NCBI GenBank assembly: GCA_023142215.1
Contig: JAGLJW010000022.1
Location: forward strand, 1 to 64,000
Reading direction: 5' to 3'
Length of the DNA stretch: 64,000 nucleotides
Source: Candidatus Parcubacteria bacterium
GTDB lineage: Bacteria; Patescibacteriota; Patescibacteriia; Patescibacteriales; UBA12075
Shown: piece after piece, positions 46,624 to 55,750 of the stretch
Layout of the letters: every line of letters begins with the position of its first letter
Position numbering within the stretch: the first letter of the stretch is position 1
Notes under the pieces: model-generated
Database searches by the model: none
What the model was told of the DNA's origin: nothing
Seen by the model: only the letters and a program-made list of their open reading frames with translations
Translations under genes and position numbers: made by a program

Positions 46624-46741
46624 AAATTTATATCAATGCGGAGAGAGTGGGATTCGAACCCACGGTAGGCTTACACCCACAACGGTTTTCAAGACCGTCG
46701 CCTTCAACCGCTCAGCCATCTCTCCGCATTGATATAAATTT
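46624..46741. repeat. 23-bp inverted repeat flanking and extending the tRNA-Ser(TGA) acceptor stem
   Basis: Bases 46624-46646 and 46719-46741 are perfect inverted copies. The inner 7 bp are the tRNA acceptor stem, and the outer 16 bp are non-tRNA sequence (AAATTTATATCAATGC). The precursor would have a 23-bp stem. Confidence 0.9.
46639..46725 (-). tRNA. tRNA-Ser (anticodon TGA)
   Basis: An 87-nt serine cloverleaf on the minus strand has the anticodon loop CTTGAAA (TGA), a long variable arm and GTTCGAATC. It is 22 bp from tRNA-Ser(GCT) and likely in the same transcript. With the GGA tRNA at 19258, three of the four tRNA genes here are for serine. Confidence 0.95.
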
Positions 46742-46825
46742 TGTTTTTTAATTAACTATAAATACTATTTTAGTTCGTTAAGGTTTTTCAAAATAAAAAA
46801 GCACTTCTGAAATTACTATGTTTTG

Positions 46826-46834
46826 TGCTATAAT
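46826..46834 (+). promoter_or_regulatory. Extended -10 promoter before the 161-residue membrane protein
   Basis: TGCTATAAT lies about 35 bp before ATG 46869. There is no good -35, as is normal for extended -10 promoters. Confidence 0.5.
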
Positions 46835-46868
46835 AAATATATAAAAAACTAACTAATTTGTCAACTAT

Positions 46869-47354
46869 ATGGAAAATCAAACAGACTTAAATCAAATGTC
46901 TTGGGAAATCCAAGAATACGAAACTCATAAAAAAAGTAAAAAATGGTATATTATAGCTAGTATTATTGCAATATTATCAATTATTTATGCTATTGCAGTT
47001 GATAATATACTATTTATTATAATAATTGTTTTGTCCACAATTATTATAATAATGCGAGACAAAGATAAAATAGGCAAAATATTAGTTATTATAGATCAAG
47101 ATGGTATTCATGTTGGGCAAAAATCTTATAGTTTTGATGAATTTAAAACCTTTGTGGTGCTATATAAGCCAAAACAAAATATTAAAAATATATACTTAGA
47201 ATATAAAAATCCTATTAAACAACGGCTATCAATTCCTATTCTCAATATGGACCCCTTGCTAATTCGTAAATTTTTGTTAAAATATATTGACGAAGATTTA
47301 GATAGAACAAATAGACCTCTTTCCGAAGAATTAACTGCAATATTTAAGTTGTAA
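46869..47354 (+). CDS. Conserved-type membrane protein of unknown function
   Basis: The 161-residue protein has an N-terminal cytoplasmic stretch (SWEIQEYETHKKSKKWYI), two adjacent membrane helices (residues about 27-65) and a soluble C-terminal domain starting KILVIIDQDGIHVGQKSYSF. This looks like a small PH-like/DUF-type domain common in Patescibacteria membrane proteins. It is followed after 58 bp by tRNA-Arg and recG on the same strand. Function unknown. Confidence 0.65.
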   Translation: MENQTDLNQMSWEIQEYETHKKSKKWYIIASIIAILSIIYAIAVDNILFIIIIVLSTIIIIMRDKDKIGKILVIIDQDGIHVGQKSYSFDEFKTFVVLYKPKQNIKNIYLEYKNPIKQRLSIPILNMDPLLIRKFLLKYIDEDLDRTNRPLSEELTAIFKL

Positions 47355-47412
47355 TATTCTTAAAAATTTAAATACTAAACTCAAATGTATAATTAACATT
47401 TTTAGTTTTTTA

Positions 47413-47484
47413 GTTCCCATAGTTTAATGGATAAAACACAAGATTGCGGATCTTGTAATCTAGGTTCGATTCCTAGTGGGGACA
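47413..47484 (+). tRNA. tRNA-Arg (anticodon GCG)
   Basis: A 72-nt cloverleaf starts GTTCCCATAGTTTAATGG and has the anticodon stem-loop CAAGA-TTGCGGA-TCTTG, giving GCG (arginine CGC/CGU). It ends TGGGGAC-A; CCA is not encoded. It is unusual in using G34 rather than the ACG that most bacteria have. It ends 4 bp before the recG start. Confidence 0.92.
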
Positions 47485-47488
47485 CAAT

Positions 47489-49555
47489 ATGTATTATCTC
47501 ACAACAAAAATAGAAGATATAAATAGAGTTGGTGTCACTACAGCCAAAAGATTGAAACTTCTAAATATAAAAACAATCCAAGACCTGCTTTATCACTTCC
47601 CTTTTAGGTATGAAGATTATAGTCAAATTACCGATATTAAAGATGTTCAAATTGGAACATCTGTTAATATAATCGGACAAATTGAACTTATTCAAAAAAA
47701 ACGAAGCCCACACAAAAAAATGTATATTGTGGAAGCTTTAATTTTAGATAGCAATGACAACAAAATAAAAGCTATCTGGTTCAATCAACCATTTATTGTA
47801 AAAAATATAAAAATTGGTGATACAGTTTCCTTGACTGGAAAAATTAGTCAAGATTATACTGGTCCGATACTTAAGTCACCGAATTATGAAAAAATTTATA
47901 ATAAACAAACATCACCACAAGGAATCACTCCGATTTATCACCTCACAGCAAACTTAACTCAAAAACAAATCAGTTATTTAATTAAACAAGTTATTGATAC
48001 AGTAAATAGTATTGAAGATTTTTTGCCAGAAAATATTCAAAAATCACAAAATTTTCTATCTCTTCCTGAAACGATTAAAGCTATTCATAGACCAAAAGAT
48101 TTTAATGAGCTAGAAAAAGCCCGTAAACGTTTAGCTTTTGATGAACTTTTTTTAACACAACTACAATCACAAATTATTAAAAAAGATTTAAAATCTAACA
48201 CCAGCCACAGTATTACTTTTTCAGAAAAAGAAACTAAAAAATTCGTTAAATCACTTCCATTCAAACTTACTGATGATCAAAAAAAATCTGCTTGGGTTAT
48301 ACTTAAAGATTTAGAAAAAAGTAAACCAATGTCACGTTTACTTGAAGGAGATGTTGGTAGCGGAAAAACAATCACTTCGGTAATTGCAACTTTAAATGTA
48401 GCTTTAAATGGCTATCAGTCTGTAATTATGGTACCAACAGAGATTTTAGCAATACAACATTACGAATCAATTTCTAAAGATTTAAAAGATTTTAATATTG
48501 AAATCGGGCTTTTTACAAGAAATAAAAAAATTTATAATCAACAATCTACAACTAAAAAGAAAATAACTGAGGCTATTAAAAATGGAGCAGTTGATATTAT
48601 TATTGGAACCCATGCTCTAATTCAAGAAACAATTAATTTTAAGAACTTAGCTTTAGCAATAATTGATGAACAACATCGCTTTGGAGTTGAACAACGAAAA
48701 ACTTTAATTAATAAATCTGATAACAAGAACATAACACCTCATCTACTCTCAATGACAGCTACTCCAATTCCACGATCATTAGCTTTAGTTATTTATGGCG
48801 ATCTTGATATTTCTATCATTAAAGAAATGCCGAAAAACCGTAAACCAATTATTACAAATGCAGTAAAAGAAAACAAAAGAAAAGAAGCCTATGATTTTAT
48901 TCGTAAAGAAATAAAAAATGGACAACAAGCTTTTGTAGTTTGTCCGTTGATTGATGAATCAGAAAAATTAGAAGCTAAATCAGTAAAAGAAGTTTTTGAA
49001 CGACTTAAAAAAGTTTTTCCTAGTTTGAAAATTGCCATACTACACGGAAAACTTAAAGCAAAAGAAAAAGAAAAAACCATGGATGATTTTTTAAAAAATA
49101 AAATTAATATTTTAGTTTCAACTTCTGTAATTGAAGTTGGAATAGATATACCAAATTCAACAATTATGTTAATTGAAGATGCTGATCGTTTTGGATTAGC
49201 ACAGCTTCATCAATTCCGTGGCAGAGTTGGTCGTGGCAAACATCAATCATATTGTTTTCTTTTTTCAGATAATAATTCAGAAAAAGTTCGTGAAAGATTG
49301 TCTGCTTTGGAGAAATATAACAATGGATTAGATTTGGCAAAAATTGATTTAAAACAAAGAGGACCAGGAGAAGTATATGGAATAAATCAAAAAGGTTTTC
49401 CTGAATTTAAAATGGCAAATATTTTTGACCACCTTTTAATAAAATCAGCTCAAGATGAAGCCATAAATCTTCTTAAACTCAATCCGAATCTTGAAAATTT
49501 ACCAATATTAAAGAAAAGATTAGACAATTGGAACAAAAACATTCATCTTGAATAA
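47489..49555 (+). CDS. recG: ATP-dependent DNA helicase RecG
   Basis: RecG remodels stalled forks and Holliday junctions. The 688-residue protein has the N-terminal wedge/OB region (about residues 1-150), Walker A LEGDVGSGKTITSVIATL near residue 287, and DEQHRFGVEQR as the DEXH box. MTATPIPRSLAL and the QFRGRVGRGKHQSYCF motif VI follow. ATG 47489 is preceded by GGGGA at 47478-47482, which is part of the tRNA-Arg 3' strand, so the ribosome-binding sequence lies within the tRNA. Confidence 0.95.
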   Translation: MYYLTTKIEDINRVGVTTAKRLKLLNIKTIQDLLYHFPFRYEDYSQITDIKDVQIGTSVNIIGQIELIQKKRSPHKKMYIVEALILDSNDNKIKAIWFNQPFIVKNIKIGDTVSLTGKISQDYTGPILKSPNYEKIYNKQTSPQGITPIYHLTANLTQKQISYLIKQVIDTVNSIEDFLPENIQKSQNFLSLPETIKAIHRPKDFNELEKARKRLAFDELFLTQLQSQIIKKDLKSNTSHSITFSEKETKKFVKSLPFKLTDDQKKSAWVILKDLEKSKPMSRLLEGDVGSGKTITSVIATLNVALNGYQSVIMVPTEILAIQHYESISKDLKDFNIEIGLFTRNKKIYNQQSTTKKKITEAIKNGAVDIIIGTHALIQETINFKNLALAIIDEQHRFGVEQRKTLINKSDNKNITPHLLSMTATPIPRSLALVIYGDLDISIIKEMPKNRKPIITNAVKENKRKEAYDFIRKEIKNGQQAFVVCPLIDESEKLEAKSVKEVFERLKKVFPSLKIAILHGKLKAKEKEKTMDDFLKNKINILVSTSVIEVGIDIPNSTIMLIEDADRFGLAQLHQFRGRVGRGKHQSYCFLFSDNNSEKVRERLSALEKYNNGLDLAKIDLKQRGPGEVYGINQKGFPEFKMANIFDHLLIKSAQDEAINLLKLNPNLENLPILKKRLDNWNKNIHLE

Positions 49556-49619
49556 GACATAATCAAAGTATCATCATGGAGCCGACAGATTTTAAAACAA
49601 AGCGAATGCTACACCCCAC

Positions 49620-49776
49620 TGTCATTCTGGAACGAAGCGAATGCGTAGTGATAGAATCTCGTTGATTACGCAACCTTGCATAATTCATAAGATCCTATCG
49701 CTCTAGCTCCAGGATGACAATATGTATTTGTATTGCGTAATTCATAGGATCCTATCGCTCTAGCTCCAGGATGACA
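49620..49776. repeat. Palindromic repeats between recG and radA
   Basis: A full unit at 49620-49719 begins TGTCATTCTGGAACGAAG and ends TCCAGGATGACA. It is the inverted relative of the unit at 41014-41113. A partial copy (49732-49776) repeats its last 45 bp, including CCTATCGCTCTAGCTCCA. The genes on both sides converge here. Confidence 0.85.
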
Positions 49777-49785
49777 ACATTCTCA

Positions 49786-51129
49786 TTATAACAAATTTAT
49801 AATATTGTCTAATTTTTTAATTTTATTCAACTTAATTTTTTTCGCGACTAAATCCATATCTGGCATAATGACTTGTTTAAAACCAAGTTTTGTAATTTCT
49901 GTTAATCTTTCTTTTATTTTTGCTACTCTTCTAACTTCACCGCCTAAACCAACTTCTCCAAAAACTACCGTATCAACACTCATACCTCTATTTAACATAG
50001 CCGAAGTAATAGCCATACAAACTGCTAGATCTAATGCCGTATCATTTATCTTTGCACCACCGACAATATTTAATATTACATCTTGATTAATCAAATTTAA
50101 CCCTACTCGTTTCGTAAGCACAGCAGTCAATACTTGCAAGCGATTTAAATCAAATCCAGAAGCTTTACGCTGAGGATAACCAAATACTGTTTTAGTTACC
50201 AAGGCCTGAACTTCAACTAAAAATGGTCTTGTGCCTTCCATGACGCAACTTGTAATTGAACCAGGTAAAATTTCATTTTTTTCTTCTAAAAATATTTGAG
50301 ATGGATTTAATACTTCTTTAAATCCACTTGAAGTCATTTCAAAAATTCCCATTTCATTTACTGAACCAAAACGATTTTTTTTAGCTCTTAAATAACGATA
50401 ATCGTGTGCTCTGTCGCTTTCAAGGTGAATTACAGTATCCACCATGTGTTCTAGAGTTTTTGGACCAGCAATTTGTCCGTCTTTTGTAATATGTCCAGCA
50501 AGAATTACAGAAATATCACCACTTTTTGCAAGCTCTAAAAATTTAGCCGTACAGGCTCTAATCTGATTAACACTTCCAATATCAGAAGGAGATTCTCCAG
50601 AATATATAGTTTGAATTGAATCAATGATAACAAGCGACGGAGATTCTTTTTTTATTGCTGATATAATTTTTTCTGTATTAATTTCAGAAATAAAATTAAT
50701 ATTTTCTGTATTACAATTGAGTCTAACCAAACGAGCTTTAACCTGTGCAGCAGATTCTTCACCGCTGATATATATAACGCCTTTTTCAGAAACAGCATCA
50801 GCAATTTGAGCTAATATCGTTGATTTTCCTATTCCTGGTTCACCTGAAATTAAAATTAAAGAACCAGGAACAATTCCGCCACCAAAAACACGATCCACTT
50901 CTTCAATTCCTATTTTTATTCTTTTTAATTTTTGCGACTCAATATCACCTAAATTTATTACTTTAGCAGGAACAACAGAATCTAATTTCTTTTTCTCTTG
51001 TATCCTTTCATCAATTACCTCTTCTTGCAATGTGCCCCAAGATCCACATTCTAAACAACGCCCACTCCATTTCTGGAACTGGGCATCGCATTTTGTACAT
51101 ATAAATAATTGTTTAACTTTTCTCTTCAT
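49786..51129 (-). CDS. radA: DNA repair protein RadA
   Basis: RadA helps branch migration in recombination. The 447-residue protein has the zinc finger CTKC and CLEC at the N-terminus, Walker A LISGEPGIGKSTILAQIA near residue 96, the RadA-specific KNRFG motif (RAKKNRFGSVNEMG) and a Lon-like C-terminal domain. The start overlaps the end of the DsbA gene by 17 bp. Convergent with recG. Confidence 0.96.
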   Translation of the reverse strand: MKRKVKQLFICTKCDAQFQKWSGRCLECGSWGTLQEEVIDERIQEKKKLDSVVPAKVINLGDIESQKLKRIKIGIEEVDRVFGGGIVPGSLILISGEPGIGKSTILAQIADAVSEKGVIYISGEESAAQVKARLVRLNCNTENINFISEINTEKIISAIKKESPSLVIIDSIQTIYSGESPSDIGSVNQIRACTAKFLELAKSGDISVILAGHITKDGQIAGPKTLEHMVDTVIHLESDRAHDYRYLRAKKNRFGSVNEMGIFEMTSSGFKEVLNPSQIFLEEKNEILPGSITSCVMEGTRPFLVEVQALVTKTVFGYPQRKASGFDLNRLQVLTAVLTKRVGLNLINQDVILNIVGGAKINDTALDLAVCMAITSAMLNRGMSVDTVVFGEVGLGGEVRRVAKIKERLTEITKLGFKQVIMPDMDLVAKKIKLNKIKKLDNIINLL

Positions 51130-51877
51130 TCTGTTTTAATTCAATCTCAATAATTTTTTCTAAATCTTCAAAATTAATTGTTCCAAATATTTCCTGATCA
51201 TTAACATAAACAAAAGGAATTCCAGTAATATCCAAAGCATTAGCCTCAAGTATATTATCTCGTATTCTTGTTCGTCCACGTTCTTCATCTAAACATTTTT
51301 CAAACTCAGATACATCTAAATTTAATTGCTTAGCAAGCGATAAAAATATTCCCTTACTTAAACTATTATTATTTTCAAAAAGCAAGTCATGATACTCCCA
51401 AAACTTATCTTGATCTTGAGCACATCTGCCAGCCAAACTCGCTCTATATTGTTCAGAAGTAATTTTACTATCTGGATAATCTTTCCAAATTATTCTAACA
51501 TTATCTTTATATTTTTCAATAATTTTATTTAAAACTTTTTCTTGATCTCTACAATAATCACATTTAAAATCAGAAAAATAGACTATATTTACAACTGCTT
51601 CATAATTTCCAATACTAGGATCTAAATTAGTAATAATAGGACCTCTTAACATATCTCTAAGTTGTGGATTTCTAGTTATGAAAGGATCTTGACGAAAATT
51701 TTCATTTAAATAATAAGTACCATCTAAATTTTTCTCAACTTTTTGTACTTTATTAAAATAAATTATTTGATTTAAATTTAAAAAAACACCAGATAAAAAT
51801 ATAATAATAAAAGCCGAAATAGATGCAATTACAAAAATAGAGCTAGAAAATTTTTCTTTTTTAAAAAAATTATACAT
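51113..51877 (-). CDS. Membrane-anchored DsbA-like thiol-disulfide oxidoreductase
   Basis: The 254-residue protein has an N-terminal membrane anchor (residues about 13-34) and a DsbA domain with the active-site motif SDFKCDYCRDQ. It also has WEYHDLLFENN and the cis-Pro loop DITGIPFVYVND. It likely introduces disulfides into secreted proteins. The adjacent secretion cluster ends with a very Cys-rich extracellular protein, and the pilins are also Cys-containing, so these may be substrates. It is a paralogue of the Cys-less protein at 21123. Confidence 0.88.
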   Translation of the reverse strand: MYNFFKKEKFSSSIFVIASISAFIIIFLSGVFLNLNQIIYFNKVQKVEKNLDGTYYLNENFRQDPFITRNPQLRDMLRGPIITNLDPSIGNYEAVVNIVYFSDFKCDYCRDQEKVLNKIIEKYKDNVRIIWKDYPDSKITSEQYRASLAGRCAQDQDKFWEYHDLLFENNNSLSKGIFLSLAKQLNLDVSEFEKCLDEERGRTRIRDNILEANALDITGIPFVYVNDQEIFGTINFEDLEKIIEIELKQNEEKS

Positions 51878-51900
51878 AAAAATTATATATATTTAATAAT

Positions 51901-52530
51901 TTATTCATTTTTATCTTTCCAATAAGCTTCATCAATTTTCCACATTTTTCCATCTTTAATCAAATTGATTAATATGCTTTGACTATAAGCCTTATCGGTA
52001 TTATTTTTCGTAACTAAAGCTTCTTTTCTTCTTGTGCTTATCAAAATACTAGCATAACCAATATTATCGTCAAATTTTCTTACATCAGTAGATATTGCTT
52101 TAGTAATTACGCCATAATATACTGAAGTGTCAATATTTTTTGCTCTTTGTTCATCCACATAATTCCTTGCCCATTTCCTCATTCTATCACTCATAAAAGT
52201 TTCTAAACTTGTAATATTATCATAATTTGCCTGATTAGAATAGCTTCCGAATCTTTCCGCAAAAGATATAGCAATTTGAACTACGTCTCTTTCACTCATT
52301 TCTTTCTTAATGGGCTTAATCACTTTTGGTTTTTGTACTTCTTTAGGTTTTGAATCACTTTCTATTATTCCTTTTTTTACTATTTTGTCCGCTTCAATAG
52401 GTTGTCTCGTATCTTCATGCCCAACTGGTTTTTTACTTAAAAAATAATAAATTAATCCTATAGCAATTATTAAAAAAATAAATGCTCCTGCTATTATGAT
52501 TATACGTTGTCGTTGTTTTTGTTTATCCAT
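51901..52530 (-). CDS. Single-pass membrane protein, possibly VirB8-like
   Basis: The 209-residue protein has a short basic N-terminus, one membrane helix (residues about 10-29), a Lys/Pro-rich linker and a C-terminal domain starting near residue 80. That domain (VVQIAISFAERFGSYSNQA, later MWKIDEAYWK) could be an NTF2-like fold as in VirB8/TrbF. Position next to virB4 supports a structural role in the secretion machine. The VirB8 link is inference from topology. Confidence 0.5.
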   Translation of the reverse strand: MDKQKQRQRIIIIAGAFIFLIIAIGLIYYFLSKKPVGHEDTRQPIEADKIVKKGIIESDSKPKEVQKPKVIKPIKKEMSERDVVQIAISFAERFGSYSNQANYDNITSLETFMSDRMRKWARNYVDEQRAKNIDTSVYYGVITKAISTDVRKFDDNIGYASILISTRRKEALVTKNNTDKAYSQSILINLIKDGKMWKIDEAYWKDKNE

Positions 52531-52567
52531 ATTGTTTTCAAATATTTATATTAAAATTCATAATTCA

Positions 52568-54490
52568 TTATATATCCATATCTTCAACACCCTCTAACGC
52601 CTTATCGTCACTAATAGTTGCAGCAAATTCTTTTTTTGCTTCTTCAATAGCTAATAACTGTCTTGGATCAGATGTTATTAACTGATCTTCAGTGTATGAA
52701 GCAACCACTTTTATGGCTGCATGTTTACTCCCTGCAAAAAATATTCCCTCTCCAACTCCACACTCAAGCAACAAATACTTTTCACCTTCTGTCAATAAGA
52801 ATGTTTTTTGCACCAAATCAATTGAAGCTGAAGATTGTTTCAATAAAAGTTGTAAAGATGAATTTGTTACAATTGCCTGTCCGTATGGCGAAGTTAAAAA
52901 ATCATTAACATCCTGAGTAATTGTAGTAACACCTAAGTAATATTTACGGCACCGTTTTACTAAAGCAAAAATAAATTTAGCACTGTCTTCGTGTTGCATC
53001 AACCACCAAGCTTCATCAATTACCAAAATTCTCTTTCTCATCTCACTTCTAACAACATTCCAAATATAATTAACAATAGAATAAATTGCCAATGGTCTAA
53101 GCTCATCTTCTAAATCTCGTACTGAAAAACAAACTAACTTATTATTCATTTCCACATTCGTTGGATTATTAAATAAACCAGCAAAAGTACCTTGTGTATA
53201 TTTTAATAAACGTAAAGACAAACTCTCGCCGCCCTCCATTCCCTCTAAAATATCTTGAAAATCTTGCATAATAGGTGCTTCAATACTAGCTAAATCAACA
53301 TCGGCAGTAATATCTTTTTTTGCATAAGTTTCCAATAAAGCTCTATCAATAATAGAATCTTCTTCGTGATTTAAATCACCAAGCATTAATCTTATTAAAC
53401 CTTTCACTGTAATCACAGCACTTCTAATAATATCAGCTGGCCTAGAATCGTCTCCAATTGAACGAGGCAAATCAAATGGATTAACCTTAGCATCAGAAGA
53501 AAGAGACAAATTGATGTATGTTCCACCAACAGCGTCAGAAAGATGTTTATACTCATATTCAGGATCAATAATAATCACTTCTGTACCAGTCATTAATGCT
53601 CGTAAAATTTCTAATTTTATGGCATAACTTTTACCAGCACCTGATGTTGCAAACACAACAGAATTGGCATTCTGTAAGCTGAATCTGTCAAACAAAATTA
53701 AACTATTATTATGTCTATTAATACCATACAAGACACCTGTATCAGAAGTTAATTCAGAAGAAATAAAGGGAAATGACGAAGCAACAGGAGAAGAATTCAT
53801 ATTTGAATTAATAAATAATTCATCATTACAAAGAGGTAGCGTTGAATTAAATCCTTGTTCGGCTTGATAAAGTACTTTTCTTGAATAAACTAGACGAGAA
53901 CCAAAAATATTTTCCACATCTATTGTTAAAATATCAAGATCTTCCTTTTTATTTGAATAAACTGTTACATATAAACCAAACTGGAAAAATCTTTCAATTC
54001 CCTGTGTTAAAGCATCTCTCAAGGCTTCAATATCGCGAAGAGCTGTTTCGGATAATGGATCACGAGCAGCACCTTTCTCTGCATTTCCAATAATTTCAGC
54101 CTCAAGAGTACCAACCTTTTTCTTCAACTGCTTTAACACAATCGCTGTCTTTATTGGATAAAAAAACATGGCAATATCAAAAGTTGTATTTAAATTAATA
54201 ACTGGCGCAAACCAACCAACACTAATATAACGCGGATATGTAATAACAAAAATTGTTCTAACAAAAACACCAGATAAAACAAGATGATCAGTGGAAATTT
54301 TCATGCTCGCGGGAGCAATCAAATCTTTTATCATCACTGTACCTCTACGATACATTTTCTCTTCTTCAATAAATCTCTTAGTTTCCCGTGCTGAAACATT
54401 AATAACTTTTTCTTGTTCAGCTTTTTTACTATTTTCTACTTTCTGTTTTAACTTATCTTCTTTTTTAATTTGACTCGGTTGAAATGCCAT
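52568..54490 (-). CDS. virB4: VirB4/TraC-family type IV secretion ATPase
   Basis: The 640-residue protein has a central P-loop domain with Walker A VFATSGAGKSYAIKLE near residue 282. Walker B is ILVIDEAWWLMQHEDSAKFI near residue 493, and the EVIIIDPEYEYKHLSDAVGG segment is typical of VirB4. It powers pilus biogenesis or substrate transport in type IV secretion systems. The usual N-terminal domain is partly on a separate gene just upstream (54494-55183, 3 bp away). Confidence 0.93.
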   Translation of the reverse strand: MAFQPSQIKKEDKLKQKVENSKKAEQEKVINVSARETKRFIEEEKMYRRGTVMIKDLIAPASMKISTDHLVLSGVFVRTIFVITYPRYISVGWFAPVINLNTTFDIAMFFYPIKTAIVLKQLKKKVGTLEAEIIGNAEKGAARDPLSETALRDIEALRDALTQGIERFFQFGLYVTVYSNKKEDLDILTIDVENIFGSRLVYSRKVLYQAEQGFNSTLPLCNDELFINSNMNSSPVASSFPFISSELTSDTGVLYGINRHNNSLILFDRFSLQNANSVVFATSGAGKSYAIKLEILRALMTGTEVIIIDPEYEYKHLSDAVGGTYINLSLSSDAKVNPFDLPRSIGDDSRPADIIRSAVITVKGLIRLMLGDLNHEEDSIIDRALLETYAKKDITADVDLASIEAPIMQDFQDILEGMEGGESLSLRLLKYTQGTFAGLFNNPTNVEMNNKLVCFSVRDLEDELRPLAIYSIVNYIWNVVRSEMRKRILVIDEAWWLMQHEDSAKFIFALVKRCRKYYLGVTTITQDVNDFLTSPYGQAIVTNSSLQLLLKQSSASIDLVQKTFLLTEGEKYLLLECGVGEGIFFAGSKHAAIKVVASYTEDQLITSDPRQLLAIEEAKKEFAATISDDKALEGVEDMDI

Positions 54491-54493
54491 AAA

Positions 54494-55183
54494 TTATTTT
54501 ACAACTTTTAATTGATTAATATCAACTAATTTTTGATTCTTTGATGTTTCTGGATTATATGAATTATAATAAAGTTCAATTAAGCTCTGTGTGTCAAGTT
54601 GTACTGAATGTAAACCGATAGAACCTAAACCATTTTGCACCCTAGTAACACGGGTCATCATCTTTACCTTTCTTTTCTTAAACTTTTTCTCTTTCATTCT
54701 AATTATAATAGCAGGTTTAAATAACTCTGAAAATCTATTTACAAATGATTTTTGATTATCAGTCAAAGGATTATATGGAATTGCCACATAAAATCTCTTG
54801 TTCATTATGCTACTTATTGAAACTAATTCATTAATATATTGAATGTATTCAGACGTTTGCATTTTTAACAATTCATTAGTTTGCTCTTTTTCTTTCTCTT
54901 CTAATTCTTTTAAATATCTCTCAATATTCAATTCACGAGATTGAATCACAATCTGTATAGGAAATTCAACACTATTTAAAAAACCAACATAGGCAGAAAT
55001 TGTTGCATTTTGTTCATCTTCATTTTTTAAAGAAAAATTTATACTAGAAACTAAAAGGATTGCCCTAAGTGTTCCATCACGCATGACAACAACGTCTTCT
55101 TTTATTTCAGAAATATCCAAAAACTGCTGAGTTGTTGTACTTATATGTTTTCTAGCTAATTTTTGCTTTTTGTCACTACTCAT
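54494..55183 (-). CDS. TraC/VirB4 N-terminal-domain-like protein
   Basis: The 229-residue protein reads as the N-terminal non-ATPase half found in VirB4/TraC proteins: QQFLDISEIKEDVVVMRDGT, FLNSVEFPIQIVIQSRELNI, and the NKRFYVAIPYNPL region. It ends 3 bp before the ATPase gene. In many bacteria both parts are one polypeptide; here they are two genes that likely assemble. A frameshift is unlikely, because each has its own start and stop and no overlapping frame was seen. Confidence 0.75.
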   Translation of the reverse strand: MSSDKKQKLARKHISTTTQQFLDISEIKEDVVVMRDGTLRAILLVSSINFSLKNEDEQNATISAYVGFLNSVEFPIQIVIQSRELNIERYLKELEEKEKEQTNELLKMQTSEYIQYINELVSISSIMNKRFYVAIPYNPLTDNQKSFVNRFSELFKPAIIIRMKEKKFKKRKVKMMTRVTRVQNGLGSIGLHSVQLDTQSLIELYYNSYNPETSKNQKLVDINQLKVVK

Positions 55184-55228
55184 TAAATATTTTACACATG
55201 AATAACATTAATAAATATTATTCATGTT

Positions 55229-55708
55229 CTAAATTTTTTTATTATGTAAACTAATTTTAGTTTCGTCATCTTTTTCTCCTTTATATACACCTTGAGTGTC
55301 AACCATTAATGCCAACTCATTTAATCTTGATGATGTACGTGTTCTATCATCATTAATAACCTCAACTTTAACATTTTCTATAGCATCACTATTTTCTACA
55401 TTGTCTTTTCCGAACGAATTATTCCATACTCTAGTTTTTGGACTTTTATTAGTTTGTATAAAATTTAATACAAAATAATGAAAAGGCATTTCATCAACTT
55501 TATAAAATGCAAAAATAGCAGAAATAATTAATTCTGGAATTACAATAGCTAAAAAAGTTGAAAAATAAGTAAGTTTATATACTGCAGCAGCAAATAAAAC
55601 AGCACCAATCATAATTAAAAATTGTCTAGTCGTAATAGGCCCTAAAATTTTATCTTCAACATCAATAAATTGTGGTACTGTAAATTGTTGCATAATTATT
55701 TGACTCAC
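55229..55708 (-). CDS. PrgI family membrane protein
   Basis: The 159-residue protein begins MSQIIMQQFTVPQFIDVEDK and has ILGPITTRQFLIMIGAVLF. It has two close membrane helices, then FYKVDEMPFHYFVLNFIQTN, the hallmarks of PrgI/VirB3-like proteins next to VirB4 genes. It probably anchors VirB4 to the membrane. The C-terminal 60 residues are soluble and variable. Confidence 0.85.
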   Translation of the reverse strand: MSQIIMQQFTVPQFIDVEDKILGPITTRQFLIMIGAVLFAAAVYKLTYFSTFLAIVIPELIISAIFAFYKVDEMPFHYFVLNFIQTNKSPKTRVWNNSFGKDNVENSDAIENVKVEVINDDRTRTSSRLNELALMVDTQGVYKGEKDDETKISLHNKKI

Positions 55709-55750
55709 TAACTAGTATTAATTAGTAAATGCTAAACATTATAAATATTA

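Noticed and set aside
52663..52916. Plus-strand open frames over virB4, pilB and similar genes
   Set aside because: They are antisense shadows of long conserved genes without their own signals.
54490..54494. Frameshift between the VirB4 N-domain gene and the ATPase gene
   Set aside because: Each has its own start and stop, spaced normally, and neither frame continues into the other, so two genes are more likely.
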